This document shows positions 17,584-26,047 of a stretch of DNA of 64,000 nt, one piece after another (position 1 is the first letter of the stretch; every line of letters starts with the position of its first letter). Below the pieces are notes generated by a model. The model saw nothing but the letters and a program-made list of their open reading frames with translations, had not been told where the DNA came from and did not search any database. Location: NCBI RefSeq assembly GCF_009295825.1, contig NZ_WHKF01000003.1, positions 186,001-250,000 on the forward strand, read 5' to 3'. The stretch is from Marinifilum sp. N1E240 (lineage in GTDB: Bacteria > Bacteroidota > Bacteroidia > Bacteroidales > Marinifilaceae). The position numbers were made by a program, and so were the translations under genes.

Positions 17584-19179
17584 ATGTTTAAAAAAATACC
17601 ACATACCTATGTAATTGTATTTGCAATAGTGGTTCTATCTGCAATTTTAACATGGGTAATTCCTGGAGGAGAGTTCGACAGAACTACAGTTAATGTGAAT
17701 GGAACCGATCGAGAAGTTATCGTTCAGGGATCCTATCATGAAATCGAAAGCCAGGGGCAATCTTGGGAGATATTCTCTTCTTTCTTCGAAGGATTCGTTG
17801 ACAAAGCCGATATCATCATGTTTATTTTAGTGATTGGTGGCGCATTCTGGATCATGAATGCCAGCAAGTCTATCGATGTTGGTATTTATTCCTTCCTAAA
17901 ATTCACGCAAAAGCTCGAAAAGAATAAAGCCATCCGGAAAATTGGGGTAAACAATATCATCCTAACTTTAATCATGCTGGTGTTTAGTGCCTTTGGCGCC
18001 ACCTTTGGTATGAGTGAGGAAACCATTGCATTCGTTATCATCTTTGTGCCAATGTCTATAAAAATGGGCTACGATTCTATTGTGGGTGTATGTATTTGCT
18101 TTGTTGCTGCCGGACTTGGGTTTGCAGGAGCACTTCTGAATCCTTTCACTATTGGTATTGCGCAAGGTTTATCTAACCTACCAGTGTTCTCTGGTATTGA
18201 ATATCGTCTATTCTGCTGGGTGGTAATTAATGTAATTGGATTTGCATTTATACTAAGATATGCGGCAAAAATTCGCAAGGACCCAACAAAATCGTTAGTT
18301 TATACCGATGATGAATATTGGAGAAAACACAACGATGTGGATATGGAAGAATTGGAATTCTACACTCCAAAATCAGCTTGGCTTACTTATTTCATTCTTC
18401 TGATTACCATGGTGGTATTTTCTTATCACTACCCACAAAGCACCTTGAAAGTTGGTAATTCAGAAATGACTACCTACGTTCTTCCGATAGTGACAGGTCT
18501 GTTCGCTATTTTGGGGCTTATGTCTCTAAGAAAATCAGTGCATTTCTATATTTTGAATCTACTTCTTTTCACCATCATATACCTTATTGTTGGTGTAATG
18601 GGATATGGTTGGTACATTATGGAAATTGCTACGTTGTTCTTTGCCATGGGTATCTTCTCAGGTATTGCTTTCAACAATACAGCAAACGAAATCACTCATT
18701 TATTCCTTGAAGGTTCTAGAGATATCCTTTCGGCAGCTATGATTGTTGGTTTGGCAGGCGGTATCCTTATTGTATTAGAAGATGGTAATGTAATTGATTC
18801 CATCCTTTACTACATCTCACAATCGATGAATGATTTTGGAAAAATGGCTTCAGTTTCTATCATGTATCTGATACAAAATTTCATTAACGTTATCATTCCA
18901 TCAGGTTCAGCAAAAGCTGCTTTAACCATGCCAATGATGTCGCAATTCTCCGATTTAATTGGAGTTCCTCGTCAGGCAACGGTTATGGCTTTCCAATTTG
19001 GTGATGGTTTTACCAATATGATCACTCCAACTTCGGGAGTATTAATTGGAGTTCTTGGAGTAGCAAAAATCCCATATGACAAATGGGTAAAATGGATAGG
19101 TGGATTTATGGCAATTCTGCTTCTTTTAGGATTACTACTACTTATTCCAACAGTAACTATGGAACTAAACGGATTCTAA
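17584..19179 (+). CDS. YfcC family carrier (DcuC/ArcD-type superfamily)
   Basis: The 531-residue integral membrane protein has about 12 hydrophobic segments, beginning IPHTYVIVFAIVVLSAILTW after a short basic N-terminus. Motifs match the YfcC family: GGEFDR early, FGATFGMSEETIAF near 140, and near the end DGFTNMITPTSGVLIGVLG. YfcC proteins are putative amino-acid or C4-dicarboxylate carriers. The divergent neighbour is the hut operon, so an amino-acid substrate is plausible, but this is inference. The gene ends in a strong terminator. A diverged copy of its last 66 or so codons and of the same terminator is found at 24360-24605, so this 3' end has been duplicated together with the adjacent susCD locus. 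Confidence 0.88.
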   Translation: MFKKIPHTYVIVFAIVVLSAILTWVIPGGEFDRTTVNVNGTDREVIVQGSYHEIESQGQSWEIFSSFFEGFVDKADIIMFILVIGGAFWIMNASKSIDVGIYSFLKFTQKLEKNKAIRKIGVNNIILTLIMLVFSAFGATFGMSEETIAFVIIFVPMSIKMGYDSIVGVCICFVAAGLGFAGALLNPFTIGIAQGLSNLPVFSGIEYRLFCWVVINVIGFAFILRYAAKIRKDPTKSLVYTDDEYWRKHNDVDMEELEFYTPKSAWLTYFILLITMVVFSYHYPQSTLKVGNSEMTTYVLPIVTGLFAILGLMSLRKSVHFYILNLLLFTIIYLIVGVMGYGWYIMEIATLFFAMGIFSGIAFNNTANEITHLFLEGSRDILSAAMIVGLAGGILIVLEDGNVIDSILYYISQSMNDFGKMASVSIMYLIQNFINVIIPSGSAKAALTMPMMSQFSDLIGVPRQATVMAFQFGDGFTNMITPTSGVLIGVLGVAKIPYDKWVKWIGGFMAILLLLGLLLLIPTVTMELNGF

Positions 19180-19193
19180 AAAACTATATAAGT

Positions 19194-19219
19194 AAAGGGG
19201 CTCACATGAGCCCCTTTTT
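19194..19219 (+). terminator. terminator of the YfcC-type gene (copy 1)
   Basis: AAAGGGGCTCA and TGAGCCCCTTT form a stem at 19194-19217 followed by Ts. It lies between the convergent carrier and susD genes and probably serves both. The same sequence recurs at 24582-24605. Confidence 0.85.
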
Positions 19220-19240
19220 AATTCTACTAACCTTTTGGAA

Positions 19241-20620
19241 TTAATATCCGGGATTTTGGGAAAGATTATCATTCACATCAATTTCCCTTTGAGGAATAGG
19301 AAAAACCAGACTTGGAGCATTCCAAGGTACAGTTTCTCCGGCTCGCGTCGCAAGACTATAACCGACAGGCAATTGCCATCTTTGAAGATCATACACTGCA
19401 TGACCTTCAGCAATAAACTCTCTGATGAATTCCATTCTGATGGAATCCCTTAAATCCATACCTGTCACGGATATATCGGCTAAGTTTGCTCTATTTCTAA
19501 TCACATTTAACATGTCGGTTGCATCATCTTCACTTCCTCCTGACTCATACAATGACTCAGCACTAATCAAATACATTTCTGCTAGCCTAATAATAGGAAG
19601 ATTGGCATCATCCGCAATCCACTTGTTTGACCACATCTGATCATCATCTTCCATAAACAATGAGCTCAACCTTGCATCTCCAGCTGGAAATAAATCTAAG
19701 GTACTCTGAGGTATTGAAATATCCGCTCTCTCGGTTGGTGAGAAGTAGTCGTTCAAACCTGCATTCGTATTAGATAAATTATCTGTGGAAGTGTGAACTA
19801 TTGCAAATACAGATTCAAGCGAACTAGCAGGTCCAAATGAACTTGCAGGATTTCCATCTAATGAGAATCCGCCATTGTCAATTACATCATTGGCATAATT
19901 ATTTGCATTGGTATAATCCTTCATAGTCAAATAAACTCGAGCTAGAAATGCTTTTGCAGAATACATGCTTACTCTTTCGAAAGCAGCTGCAGCTGGTAAT
20001 AAAGTTTCAGCATCCTCTAAATCGCTCACTATTTGACTAAATACTTCACTCACGGTTGCCCTAGTTGAACCAACTTGTGCATCACTTACATCAGAAGTTC
20101 CTGTTAAAATAATTGGTACACCGGGATCAGAAGCTGAGCCTGAATTATAAGGAAGTCCAAAATTTCTCACCAATTCATAATATGTAATGGCGCGTGCAAA
20201 TAAAACTTCTCCTTTAATACGATCTTGCACAGCCAAAAAAGCAGGATCATCAAGTCCATCAACTAAAGCATCTAGTACCTTATTGGCACGGTTTATTACA
20301 TCATATCCATCTACCCATAATCGAGTAGATTCTGCGTTAACTGTTGCCATTGTCTTGGATGCAATTTCTGAGTAACTGGTAAATGATCCACCCCAAATTA
20401 CATATTGAGCCTTCACTTCAGCATCCTGAATCACATTTGCCCCATACACATCTGCATCTTGTAATCCATCGTAAACACCTGCTACTGCATTTTCAAACCC
20501 TTGCAATGTGGTAAACACAGCATTATCATCAACTGATTGAAAAGGTGTTGTGTCCAACTCATCCTCACATGAAGTAAAGATTGCCAGAAAAAACACCACG
20601 ATTAAATATATTTTTTTCAT
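19241..20620 (-). CDS. SusD/RagB family nutrient-binding outer-membrane lipoprotein (copy 1)
   Basis: I chose the ATG at 20620 (MKKIYLIVVFFLAIFTSC) because it gives a lipoprotein signal with Cys19; the upstream in-frame start overlaps the susC end. The protein has the TPR-like SusD fold: ANKVLDAL near 100, RGEVLFARAITYYELVRNFG-like helices near 140, and the C-terminal conserved FPIPQREIDVNDNLSQNPGY. SusD proteins cap the SusC barrel and bind the substrate (glycan, peptide or other) at the cell surface. The gene follows susC by 16 bp. No glycosidase, sigma or anti-sigma gene is nearby, so the substrate is open. Its paralogue is at 24628-26028. Confidence 0.94.
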   Translation of the reverse strand: MKKIYLIVVFFLAIFTSCEDELDTTPFQSVDDNAVFTTLQGFENAVAGVYDGLQDADVYGANVIQDAEVKAQYVIWGGSFTSYSEIASKTMATVNAESTRLWVDGYDVINRANKVLDALVDGLDDPAFLAVQDRIKGEVLFARAITYYELVRNFGLPYNSGSASDPGVPIILTGTSDVSDAQVGSTRATVSEVFSQIVSDLEDAETLLPAAAAFERVSMYSAKAFLARVYLTMKDYTNANNYANDVIDNGGFSLDGNPASSFGPASSLESVFAIVHTSTDNLSNTNAGLNDYFSPTERADISIPQSTLDLFPAGDARLSSLFMEDDDQMWSNKWIADDANLPIIRLAEMYLISAESLYESGGSEDDATDMLNVIRNRANLADISVTGMDLRDSIRMEFIREFIAEGHAVYDLQRWQLPVGYSLATRAGETVPWNAPSLVFPIPQREIDVNDNLSQNPGY

Positions 20621-20636
20621 GATTATAGTTTTTAAG

Positions 20637-23600
20637 TTATAAGCCAATATTTACTCCAAATGTTAATGTTTTTGAAGGAGGTGCCTGGAAAAAATCTTGT
20701 CCTTGTCCAATATTTACAGTTCCTTCAGAGCTAACCTCAGGGTCATGTCCACTATAATCATCGAAAGTAAACCAGTTCTGAGCCTGCGCAAAAATTCTAA
20801 CATTTCTAAGGTGTAAACGTTCTACAATAGTTTTAGGTAAAGTGTAACCAAGAGTAATATTCTTAACCCTTAAATAAGATCCATCTTCAATCCAACGTGA
20901 AGAACGTCCAGATCCATTTCCTGAAAATAGTTCAGCTCTAGGTACATCAGTGATATCTCCAGGCTTCTGCCATCTATTTAACTGATCAACTGATTGATTC
21001 CAAATACTATTTGCATTATTAGATACAAATCTACCTGCATCACGATAAATGTCATTACCATAAACAAATTGTAAAAGAACACTTAGATCGACTCCCTTAT
21101 AAGAGAAAGTATTTGTCAAACCACCAGTAAAATCCGGATTTGGATCTCCAACAATCTGTCTGAATTCATCACTATAAGTACTGGTTTTGTTTCCATCCAA
21201 ATCGTAATACAACGCATTACCATTATCGGGATCAACACCAGCATACTTTACTGTAAAGAAAACACCAATCGGCTCTCCTTCAATTGCTCTAGAAATACCA
21301 TTTGTAATAATTTGACCATCTAGATTGGTAATTTTGTTCCTATTAAACGCAATATTAAAGTTAGTATTCCATTTAAAATCTTTGACAAAATTTCGAGTAT
21401 TCAAATTAAATTCGAATCCTTTGTTTTCCAGTTTACCAATATTATCAAAATAGTCCTCGTAACCACTAACCGATGGTAAAATGACATTCAACAATAAGTC
21501 TTTTGTTTTCTTAATGTAGTAATCGGCTTCAAGCTCAACTCTATTATTAAATAAACCAATATTTAAACCTACATTAAACTGAGCTGTTTGCTCCCATTTT
21601 AAATCTGGATTTGCAAGCTGACTAGGTGCTAATCCCGGTTGTCCGGCATAATCAGATCCTCCAATATACAATCCCCTTGATGGGAAATTTGCACCTGTGG
21701 CCTCTGAAGTTGCATCTGATAAAACTTCTGAATTACCAGTTAAACCATAACTAGTACGTACCTTTAGGAATGTCAACCATTCGTTTTCACTCAAAAAATC
21801 TTCATCACTAACCACCCAAGCTAAAGATCCTGCCGGGAAATAGGCATATTTATCATTTTCTCCAAATCGAGATGAACCATCTCGTCTCAAAGAAAATTCT
21901 GCAAAATATTTATTGTCATAATTGTAATTGATTCTGGAAAAATATCCATCAAGAGCAACATCAGAAATAGAACTACCTCCATTCGTTATATTGGCAGCAT
22001 TATCCAACGAACTTAAATCATTATTAGGAAATCCTTCTCCGGTAACATTTGAATTCTCAGAACGAGTTTCCTGATAAGAGAAACCCAATAATGCAGAGAA
22101 GTTATGCACCTCATTAAAAGTCTTTGAATAACGTAAAGTTTGAGTTTGAATCCAGTTTGTTCTTCTGTAACTAAGAGCCTGACCAATACCTCCGGAACCA
22201 CCTCCGTCACCAGAATTAACTCCCCAGAATACTTTCTCCGACACATCGATATAATCCAATCCCCATTCTGATCTAAAAACTAAATCAGGAATAATTTCAT
22301 ATTCGGCAAATAAGTTAATGAATGGTCGGATCGTAATAGCCTCATGAGAATTTTCTTCATCTTCTTTTACTAAATTATATGCAATATTATTAAATACATT
22401 TACCCCTCTTCCATCATAAAATGTTCCTTCTGGTCCATAAAGTTCAGATCCATCTCCATATATAGGAACATTTGGATAATTTAGAAATGCCGACGTAGAA
22501 GGTGACGAAACAGAATTATTATTAGATATTCTTTGATTCACAACACGAGAGAAACCAATATTTGAACCAAATTTCAACTTCTCTGAGAATTTATGATCAA
22601 CGTTTACACGGGTTGAAAGTCTATCAAATTCGTCTCCAATAGTATAACCTTCCTCTTGTCTATAACTAAACCCAGTATAAAATTGGGTTTTTTCATTTCC
22701 TCCTCTAGCAGATAAACTCCATTCGTGTATACTACCAGTTCTTGATACAGCATCCCACCAATTAGTATTGATTTGTTCTTCCGGACTTCCCAATATCTGA
22801 GGATCCGAATCTCCAGCATTAAAATTGGACTCATTCCAAAGTTCAGCAAACTGAGTTCCATTTAAAACATCAAACGTATTGGTTTCCTTCAATATACCAC
22901 CATAGTAAGAAAAGTCAATTTGAGTTTTTCCAGCCTTACCTCTCTTAGTAGTAATCAAAATTACACCGTTAGAAGCTCTTGCACCATATAATGAAGAAGA
23001 TGCCGCATCTTTCAGAACTTGAATAGACTCTATATCGTTTGGATTAATATTAGCCAATGGTGATTGCTGTGTGTTATTCCCTGTATACCCAATAATATAA
23101 TCTCCTTGTGGAACACCATCGATAACATATAATGGCTGAGAACTAGCACCTATAGATGAAGTTCCTCGAATACGCACTGAATTAGCCTCACCTGTACGAG
23201 AACTGGTATTAATCTGTACACCTGCAGTTTGACCTTGCAAGGCATTCTCAAAACTCGGAATTGGAACATTCTCTAATTGTTCTGATTTTATACCAGCAAC
23301 AGATCCTGTTAAGTCTCTTTTTCGCTGCGAACCATAAGCCACAACAACAACCTCGTCCATACCAACAGAAAGTGCACTTAAAACAATGTCGATTACATTT
23401 TGATCACCAACTAATACTTCCTGCGATTGCATTCCTACAAAACTGAACACCAAGATATCTGTACTTTTTGCATCAATAGCATATTTTCCATCAATATTGG
23501 TACTTGATCCTGTAGTTGTTCCTTTGATAATAACGGATACTCCTGGGAGTCCCAGACCATCATCACTTCCGGTTACAGTACCGGTTACCTGTTTTGTTTG

Positions 23601-23660
23601 GGCATTTATCAGTTGAATTGACATGATAAAAGCACAAACAATAAATATCAGTCTTTTCAT
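20637..23660 (-). CDS. SusC/RagA family TonB-linked outer-membrane transporter (copy 1)
   Basis: The 1007-residue protein starts with a signal peptide (MKRLIFIVCAFIMSIQLINA). A carboxypeptidase-D regulatory-like domain follows at about residues 25-105 (GTVTGSDDGLGLPGVSVIIK), then the TonB-box-like stretch MDEVVVVAYGSQ and the plug (VLKDAASSSLYGARASNGVI). A long beta-barrel closes with an aromatic-ending C-terminus (TLTFGVNIGL). SusC imports what SusD binds, driven by TonB. Its N-terminal 110 residues are strikingly close to those of the second SusC at 26048-29050, and both share the same leader. The two barrels have diverged more, which suggests different ligands after duplication. Confidence 0.95.
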   Translation of the reverse strand: MKRLIFIVCAFIMSIQLINAQTKQVTGTVTGSDDGLGLPGVSVIIKGTTTGSSTNIDGKYAIDAKSTDILVFSFVGMQSQEVLVGDQNVIDIVLSALSVGMDEVVVVAYGSQRKRDLTGSVAGIKSEQLENVPIPSFENALQGQTAGVQINTSSRTGEANSVRIRGTSSIGASSQPLYVIDGVPQGDYIIGYTGNNTQQSPLANINPNDIESIQVLKDAASSSLYGARASNGVILITTKRGKAGKTQIDFSYYGGILKETNTFDVLNGTQFAELWNESNFNAGDSDPQILGSPEEQINTNWWDAVSRTGSIHEWSLSARGGNEKTQFYTGFSYRQEEGYTIGDEFDRLSTRVNVDHKFSEKLKFGSNIGFSRVVNQRISNNNSVSSPSTSAFLNYPNVPIYGDGSELYGPEGTFYDGRGVNVFNNIAYNLVKEDEENSHEAITIRPFINLFAEYEIIPDLVFRSEWGLDYIDVSEKVFWGVNSGDGGGSGGIGQALSYRRTNWIQTQTLRYSKTFNEVHNFSALLGFSYQETRSENSNVTGEGFPNNDLSSLDNAANITNGGSSISDVALDGYFSRINYNYDNKYFAEFSLRRDGSSRFGENDKYAYFPAGSLAWVVSDEDFLSENEWLTFLKVRTSYGLTGNSEVLSDATSEATGANFPSRGLYIGGSDYAGQPGLAPSQLANPDLKWEQTAQFNVGLNIGLFNNRVELEADYYIKKTKDLLLNVILPSVSGYEDYFDNIGKLENKGFEFNLNTRNFVKDFKWNTNFNIAFNRNKITNLDGQIITNGISRAIEGEPIGVFFTVKYAGVDPDNGNALYYDLDGNKTSTYSDEFRQIVGDPNPDFTGGLTNTFSYKGVDLSVLLQFVYGNDIYRDAGRFVSNNANSIWNQSVDQLNRWQKPGDITDVPRAELFSGNGSGRSSRWIEDGSYLRVKNITLGYTLPKTIVERLHLRNVRIFAQAQNWFTFDDYSGHDPEVSSEGTVNIGQGQDFFQAPPSKTLTFGVNIGL

Positions 23661-24249
23661 GAAATTAATTTTTAGTTAGTCTTTCACATTAAACTTTCGA
23701 GCATATAAGAGCTCGCTATAACAATATAGCTTTAAGTAATATGGTTTTCTGTATACATTTTATTCTCTCTAATACAATTTGATGTACCTGAGTGTAAATT
23801 CTAGATATCCATTTAGAACAAAATGCAATTGATGCTTCCTGCATCATAGAACAATTCAATACTCAAATTATAGAACTGATTGCTCTTCCAATAAATAATG
23901 GTGGATTCGGGCTTAAAGCTAGAAGGGATAAAATAACAATCGCTATGAATCATTAATGCCGACAAATAATGATTAATATAACGATTCAACGATTACTAAA
24001 AAGTAATCGACTTTAATGACAAATTAAATTCTTAATTGAATTTTTCAGATAGTAATTTCATAACAAAGGTTTTTTATAGGTTAGCAGAATTTTTATAAAC
24101 ACTATTCGACATTCCCCTACAGAATCGAATTAAATTAGTGCTTTCAATATCGAATATGATTATTCAAATCATTTCCTTCATTCAATTTAAGACTTTTTTT
24201 TGAAAAAAAATAAAATAAAAATAGAATCTTATAAGATTCCTTTTAATAT
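23661..24249 (-). promoter_or_regulatory. susC copy 1 leader with conserved hairpin and conserved 80-base block
   Basis: No gene is supported here. A hairpin CGAGC/GCTCG (23698-23715) starts 38 bases upstream of the susC ATG. A block at 23891-23970 matches 29281-29360 upstream of susC copy 2 at 64 of 80 positions without gaps, and both blocks start exactly 231 bases from the ATG. A perfect 16-base palindrome GAATCTTATAAGATTC (24224-24239) corresponds to the ferredoxin terminator next to copy 2. The region therefore behaves like a duplicated 5' leader with structure. Confidence 0.6.
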
Positions 24250-24302
24250 ACACCTGGTTATTACACCTATCCTCTTTTCAAAATTACCTCTTAAGGATAA
24301 TT
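24250..24302 (-). pseudogene. probable remnant of the ferredoxin gene 3' end
   Basis: TATCCTCTTTTCAAAATTACC (from 24269) aligns with the end of the ferredoxin gene at 29659 onward. Over 23 positions 17 match, and all six differences are transitions. It lies just beyond the palindrome that corresponds to the ferredoxin terminator, in the order expected if the duplication breakpoint fell inside the ferredoxin gene. The remnant is too short to be certain. Confidence 0.4.
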
Positions 24303-24359
24303 TTCATAACAATTTCATTGACATTACAATACTAAGGTTGAATTGAAGTTTTTCCTTAG
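24303..24359. repeat. third fragment of the susC upstream region
   Basis: The stretch around AATTTCATTGACATTACAATA (24312-24332) resembles the susC copy 2 upstream region at about 29447-29485 (AATTTCATTATTACAATA, then AGGTTAG). It is a third partial copy, placed between the ferredoxin remnant and the carrier fragment. Confidence 0.4.
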
Positions 24360-24569
24360 ACAACTGTTAAGGCTTTCCAATTTGGTGATGGTTTTACCAA
24401 TATGATTACACCAACTTTGGGAGTATTGATTGGAGTACTTGGTGTTGCCAAAATTCCATACGATAAGTGGGTAAAATGGATAGGTGGATTCATGGCAATT
24501 CTGCTTCTTTTAGAATTGCTACTATTATTTCCAACCGTAGCCATGGAATTAAACGAATTCGAAAAATAA
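24360..24569 (+). pseudogene. 5'-truncated duplicate of the YfcC-type carrier gene
   Basis: Read on the plus strand this encodes about 68 codons ending in a stop and matching the last 66 or so residues of the carrier at 17584-19179. Examples are AFQFGDGFTNMITPTLGVLI and KIPYDKWVKWIGGFMAILLL, with a handful of substitutions and a slightly longer tail (NEFEK). There is no start codon and no upstream part. Most nucleotide differences are at third positions, so it has been drifting for some time. The same terminator follows at 24582-24605. It marks the edge of a segmental duplication carrying susD and susC. Confidence 0.9.
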
Positions 24570-24581
24570 AAACAAATAAGT

Positions 24582-24607
24582 AAAGGGGCTCACATGAGCC
24601 CCTTTTT
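24582..24607 (+). terminator. terminator (copy 2, duplicated with the carrier fragment)
   Basis: AAAGGGGCTCA/TGAGCCCCTTT at 24582-24605 plus Ts, identical in wording to 19194-19217. It may now serve susD copy 2 on the minus strand. Confidence 0.8.
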
Positions 24608-24627
24608 AATTCTACTAACCTTTATCA

Positions 24628-26028
24628 CTAATATCCGTCGTTCTGGATTAAATTATCATTTACATCCATTTCTCTCTTCGGAATAGGCATAACCAATGAT
24701 GGGGCATCATATGCTAAAGTTCCTACCGATTCTTTCCAACGCTTAATATCGTGAAGTCTAAACCCTTCAAATGCCAATTCAAGCTTCCTTTCGGTTCTAA
24801 TTATATTCTGAGTAACCGATCCTAAAGGAGATAATCCAGCTCTGTCGCGAATAGTATTTATATCTTCCAAAGGAGTTGCTCCAAGTGTGTTTCCACTCTC
24901 GAAATTTCCTTCTGCCCTGGTCAAATACATTTCTGCCAAACGAACAAATGTTAAGTTTGTTTTAAAATCAAGCCACTTTGCACAATAATTTCCACCTGAA
25001 GCATTTGAACCAAATCCCAAATAATAAATACTATTTACATCCGTAATTTTTGAATCATCATCTAAATCCGTTTGAATCAATCCTCTTAAATCACCAGCTT
25101 CATATTTATCGGTTTGCACATTTGTAATTTGAAAATCGGATCTTCCTGTAGCATCTGTACTGGCATAAAAAGTTGCCATACCAGCATTATTCTCCCCGAT
25201 ATTATCATCATTATTTTGCTGAAAAGTAAAAATATCCTCAAAACCATTTGTCTCATTATTGTATGCATCAAAAGGATTCTCTGCTAAATCAAATCCGCCT
25301 TCAGTTATTACATAATTGGCTTCAATTGCCGCTTCCTCATACATTCCTTTTTGTAAATAAATCCTGGACAAAATTGCTGCTGCAGCATATTTATTTGCAT
25401 AAAAGCTACTATTCCCTAATAAACTTTTCGCCATAGATAAATCTGAAATCGCCAAATTATACACTTCTTCGACTGTAGATCGTGCCGGATATTCCACTTT
25501 ACTAACATCAAAATTAGACTTCAGTACTATAGGAACCCCAAGTTGAGTATTCGATTGACCTGCCTCATAAGGTTTAGCATAAAATCTCACTAAATCAAAA
25601 TACACTAATCCACGCAAGAAATATGCTTGTCCACTCAGTTCATCTCTATCACCTTCATCTAGTACATCAGTATAATCAAGAACAATATTAGCTCTATTTA
25701 TTGCATCGTAAGCCAATTCCCAAGCATCATCAGCCCAAGAAAAATCATCAACCAAATTTTTACTTATTAAATCGCGAGGTTGAGAAAAGGTTCCTCTAAA
25801 GTCAAATTCACCATCATCAGCCAACAACTCACTAAAATGAAACAAATTTTGACCGTAAGCATCTCTAACAACAGGATAAGTACCTACCAAAGTAAGTTCA
25901 ATACTTCCAGCATCAGTTAATACTTGATCTGTATCAATTGACTGTTGTGGGTCCAAGTCCAAAAAGCTATCGCATCCTGCAAAAATGAAGATGGATAAAA
26001 CGATTAATATTGATTTTATAAATTTCAT
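24628..26028 (-). CDS. SusD/RagB family nutrient-binding outer-membrane lipoprotein (copy 2)
   Basis: The 466-residue lipoprotein has signal peptide MKFIKSILIVLSIFIFAGC with the anchor Cys at 19. It shows the SusD signatures: FSELLADDGEFDFRG, then NRANIVLDYTDVLDEGD, then RGLVYFDLVRFYAKPY. The conserved C-terminal segment is VMPIPKREMDVNDNLIQNDG, closely like that of copy 1. It follows susC copy 2 by 19 bp. It arose with copy 1 by segmental duplication, since both are followed by the same terminator and carrier 3' end. Surface substrate capture is the expected role; the ligand is unknown. Confidence 0.94.
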   Translation of the reverse strand: MKFIKSILIVLSIFIFAGCDSFLDLDPQQSIDTDQVLTDAGSIELTLVGTYPVVRDAYGQNLFHFSELLADDGEFDFRGTFSQPRDLISKNLVDDFSWADDAWELAYDAINRANIVLDYTDVLDEGDRDELSGQAYFLRGLVYFDLVRFYAKPYEAGQSNTQLGVPIVLKSNFDVSKVEYPARSTVEEVYNLAISDLSMAKSLLGNSSFYANKYAAAAILSRIYLQKGMYEEAAIEANYVITEGGFDLAENPFDAYNNETNGFEDIFTFQQNNDDNIGENNAGMATFYASTDATGRSDFQITNVQTDKYEAGDLRGLIQTDLDDDSKITDVNSIYYLGFGSNASGGNYCAKWLDFKTNLTFVRLAEMYLTRAEGNFESGNTLGATPLEDINTIRDRAGLSPLGSVTQNIIRTERKLELAFEGFRLHDIKRWKESVGTLAYDAPSLVMPIPKREMDVNDNLIQNDGY

Positions 26029-26047
26029 ATATTTTATTTTTTTTGGA

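Noticed and set aside
23813-23953. 46-residue frame in the leader of susC copy 1, similar to a frame in copy 2 (for example SFKPE shared)
   Set aside because: Copy 2 has no ATG in that frame, and the differences between copies fall equally on all three codon positions, so the conservation is not protein-like. I treat the block as a regulatory element.
24356-24544. 62-residue frame on the minus strand
   Set aside because: It is the antisense of the carrier-gene fragment at 24360-24569.
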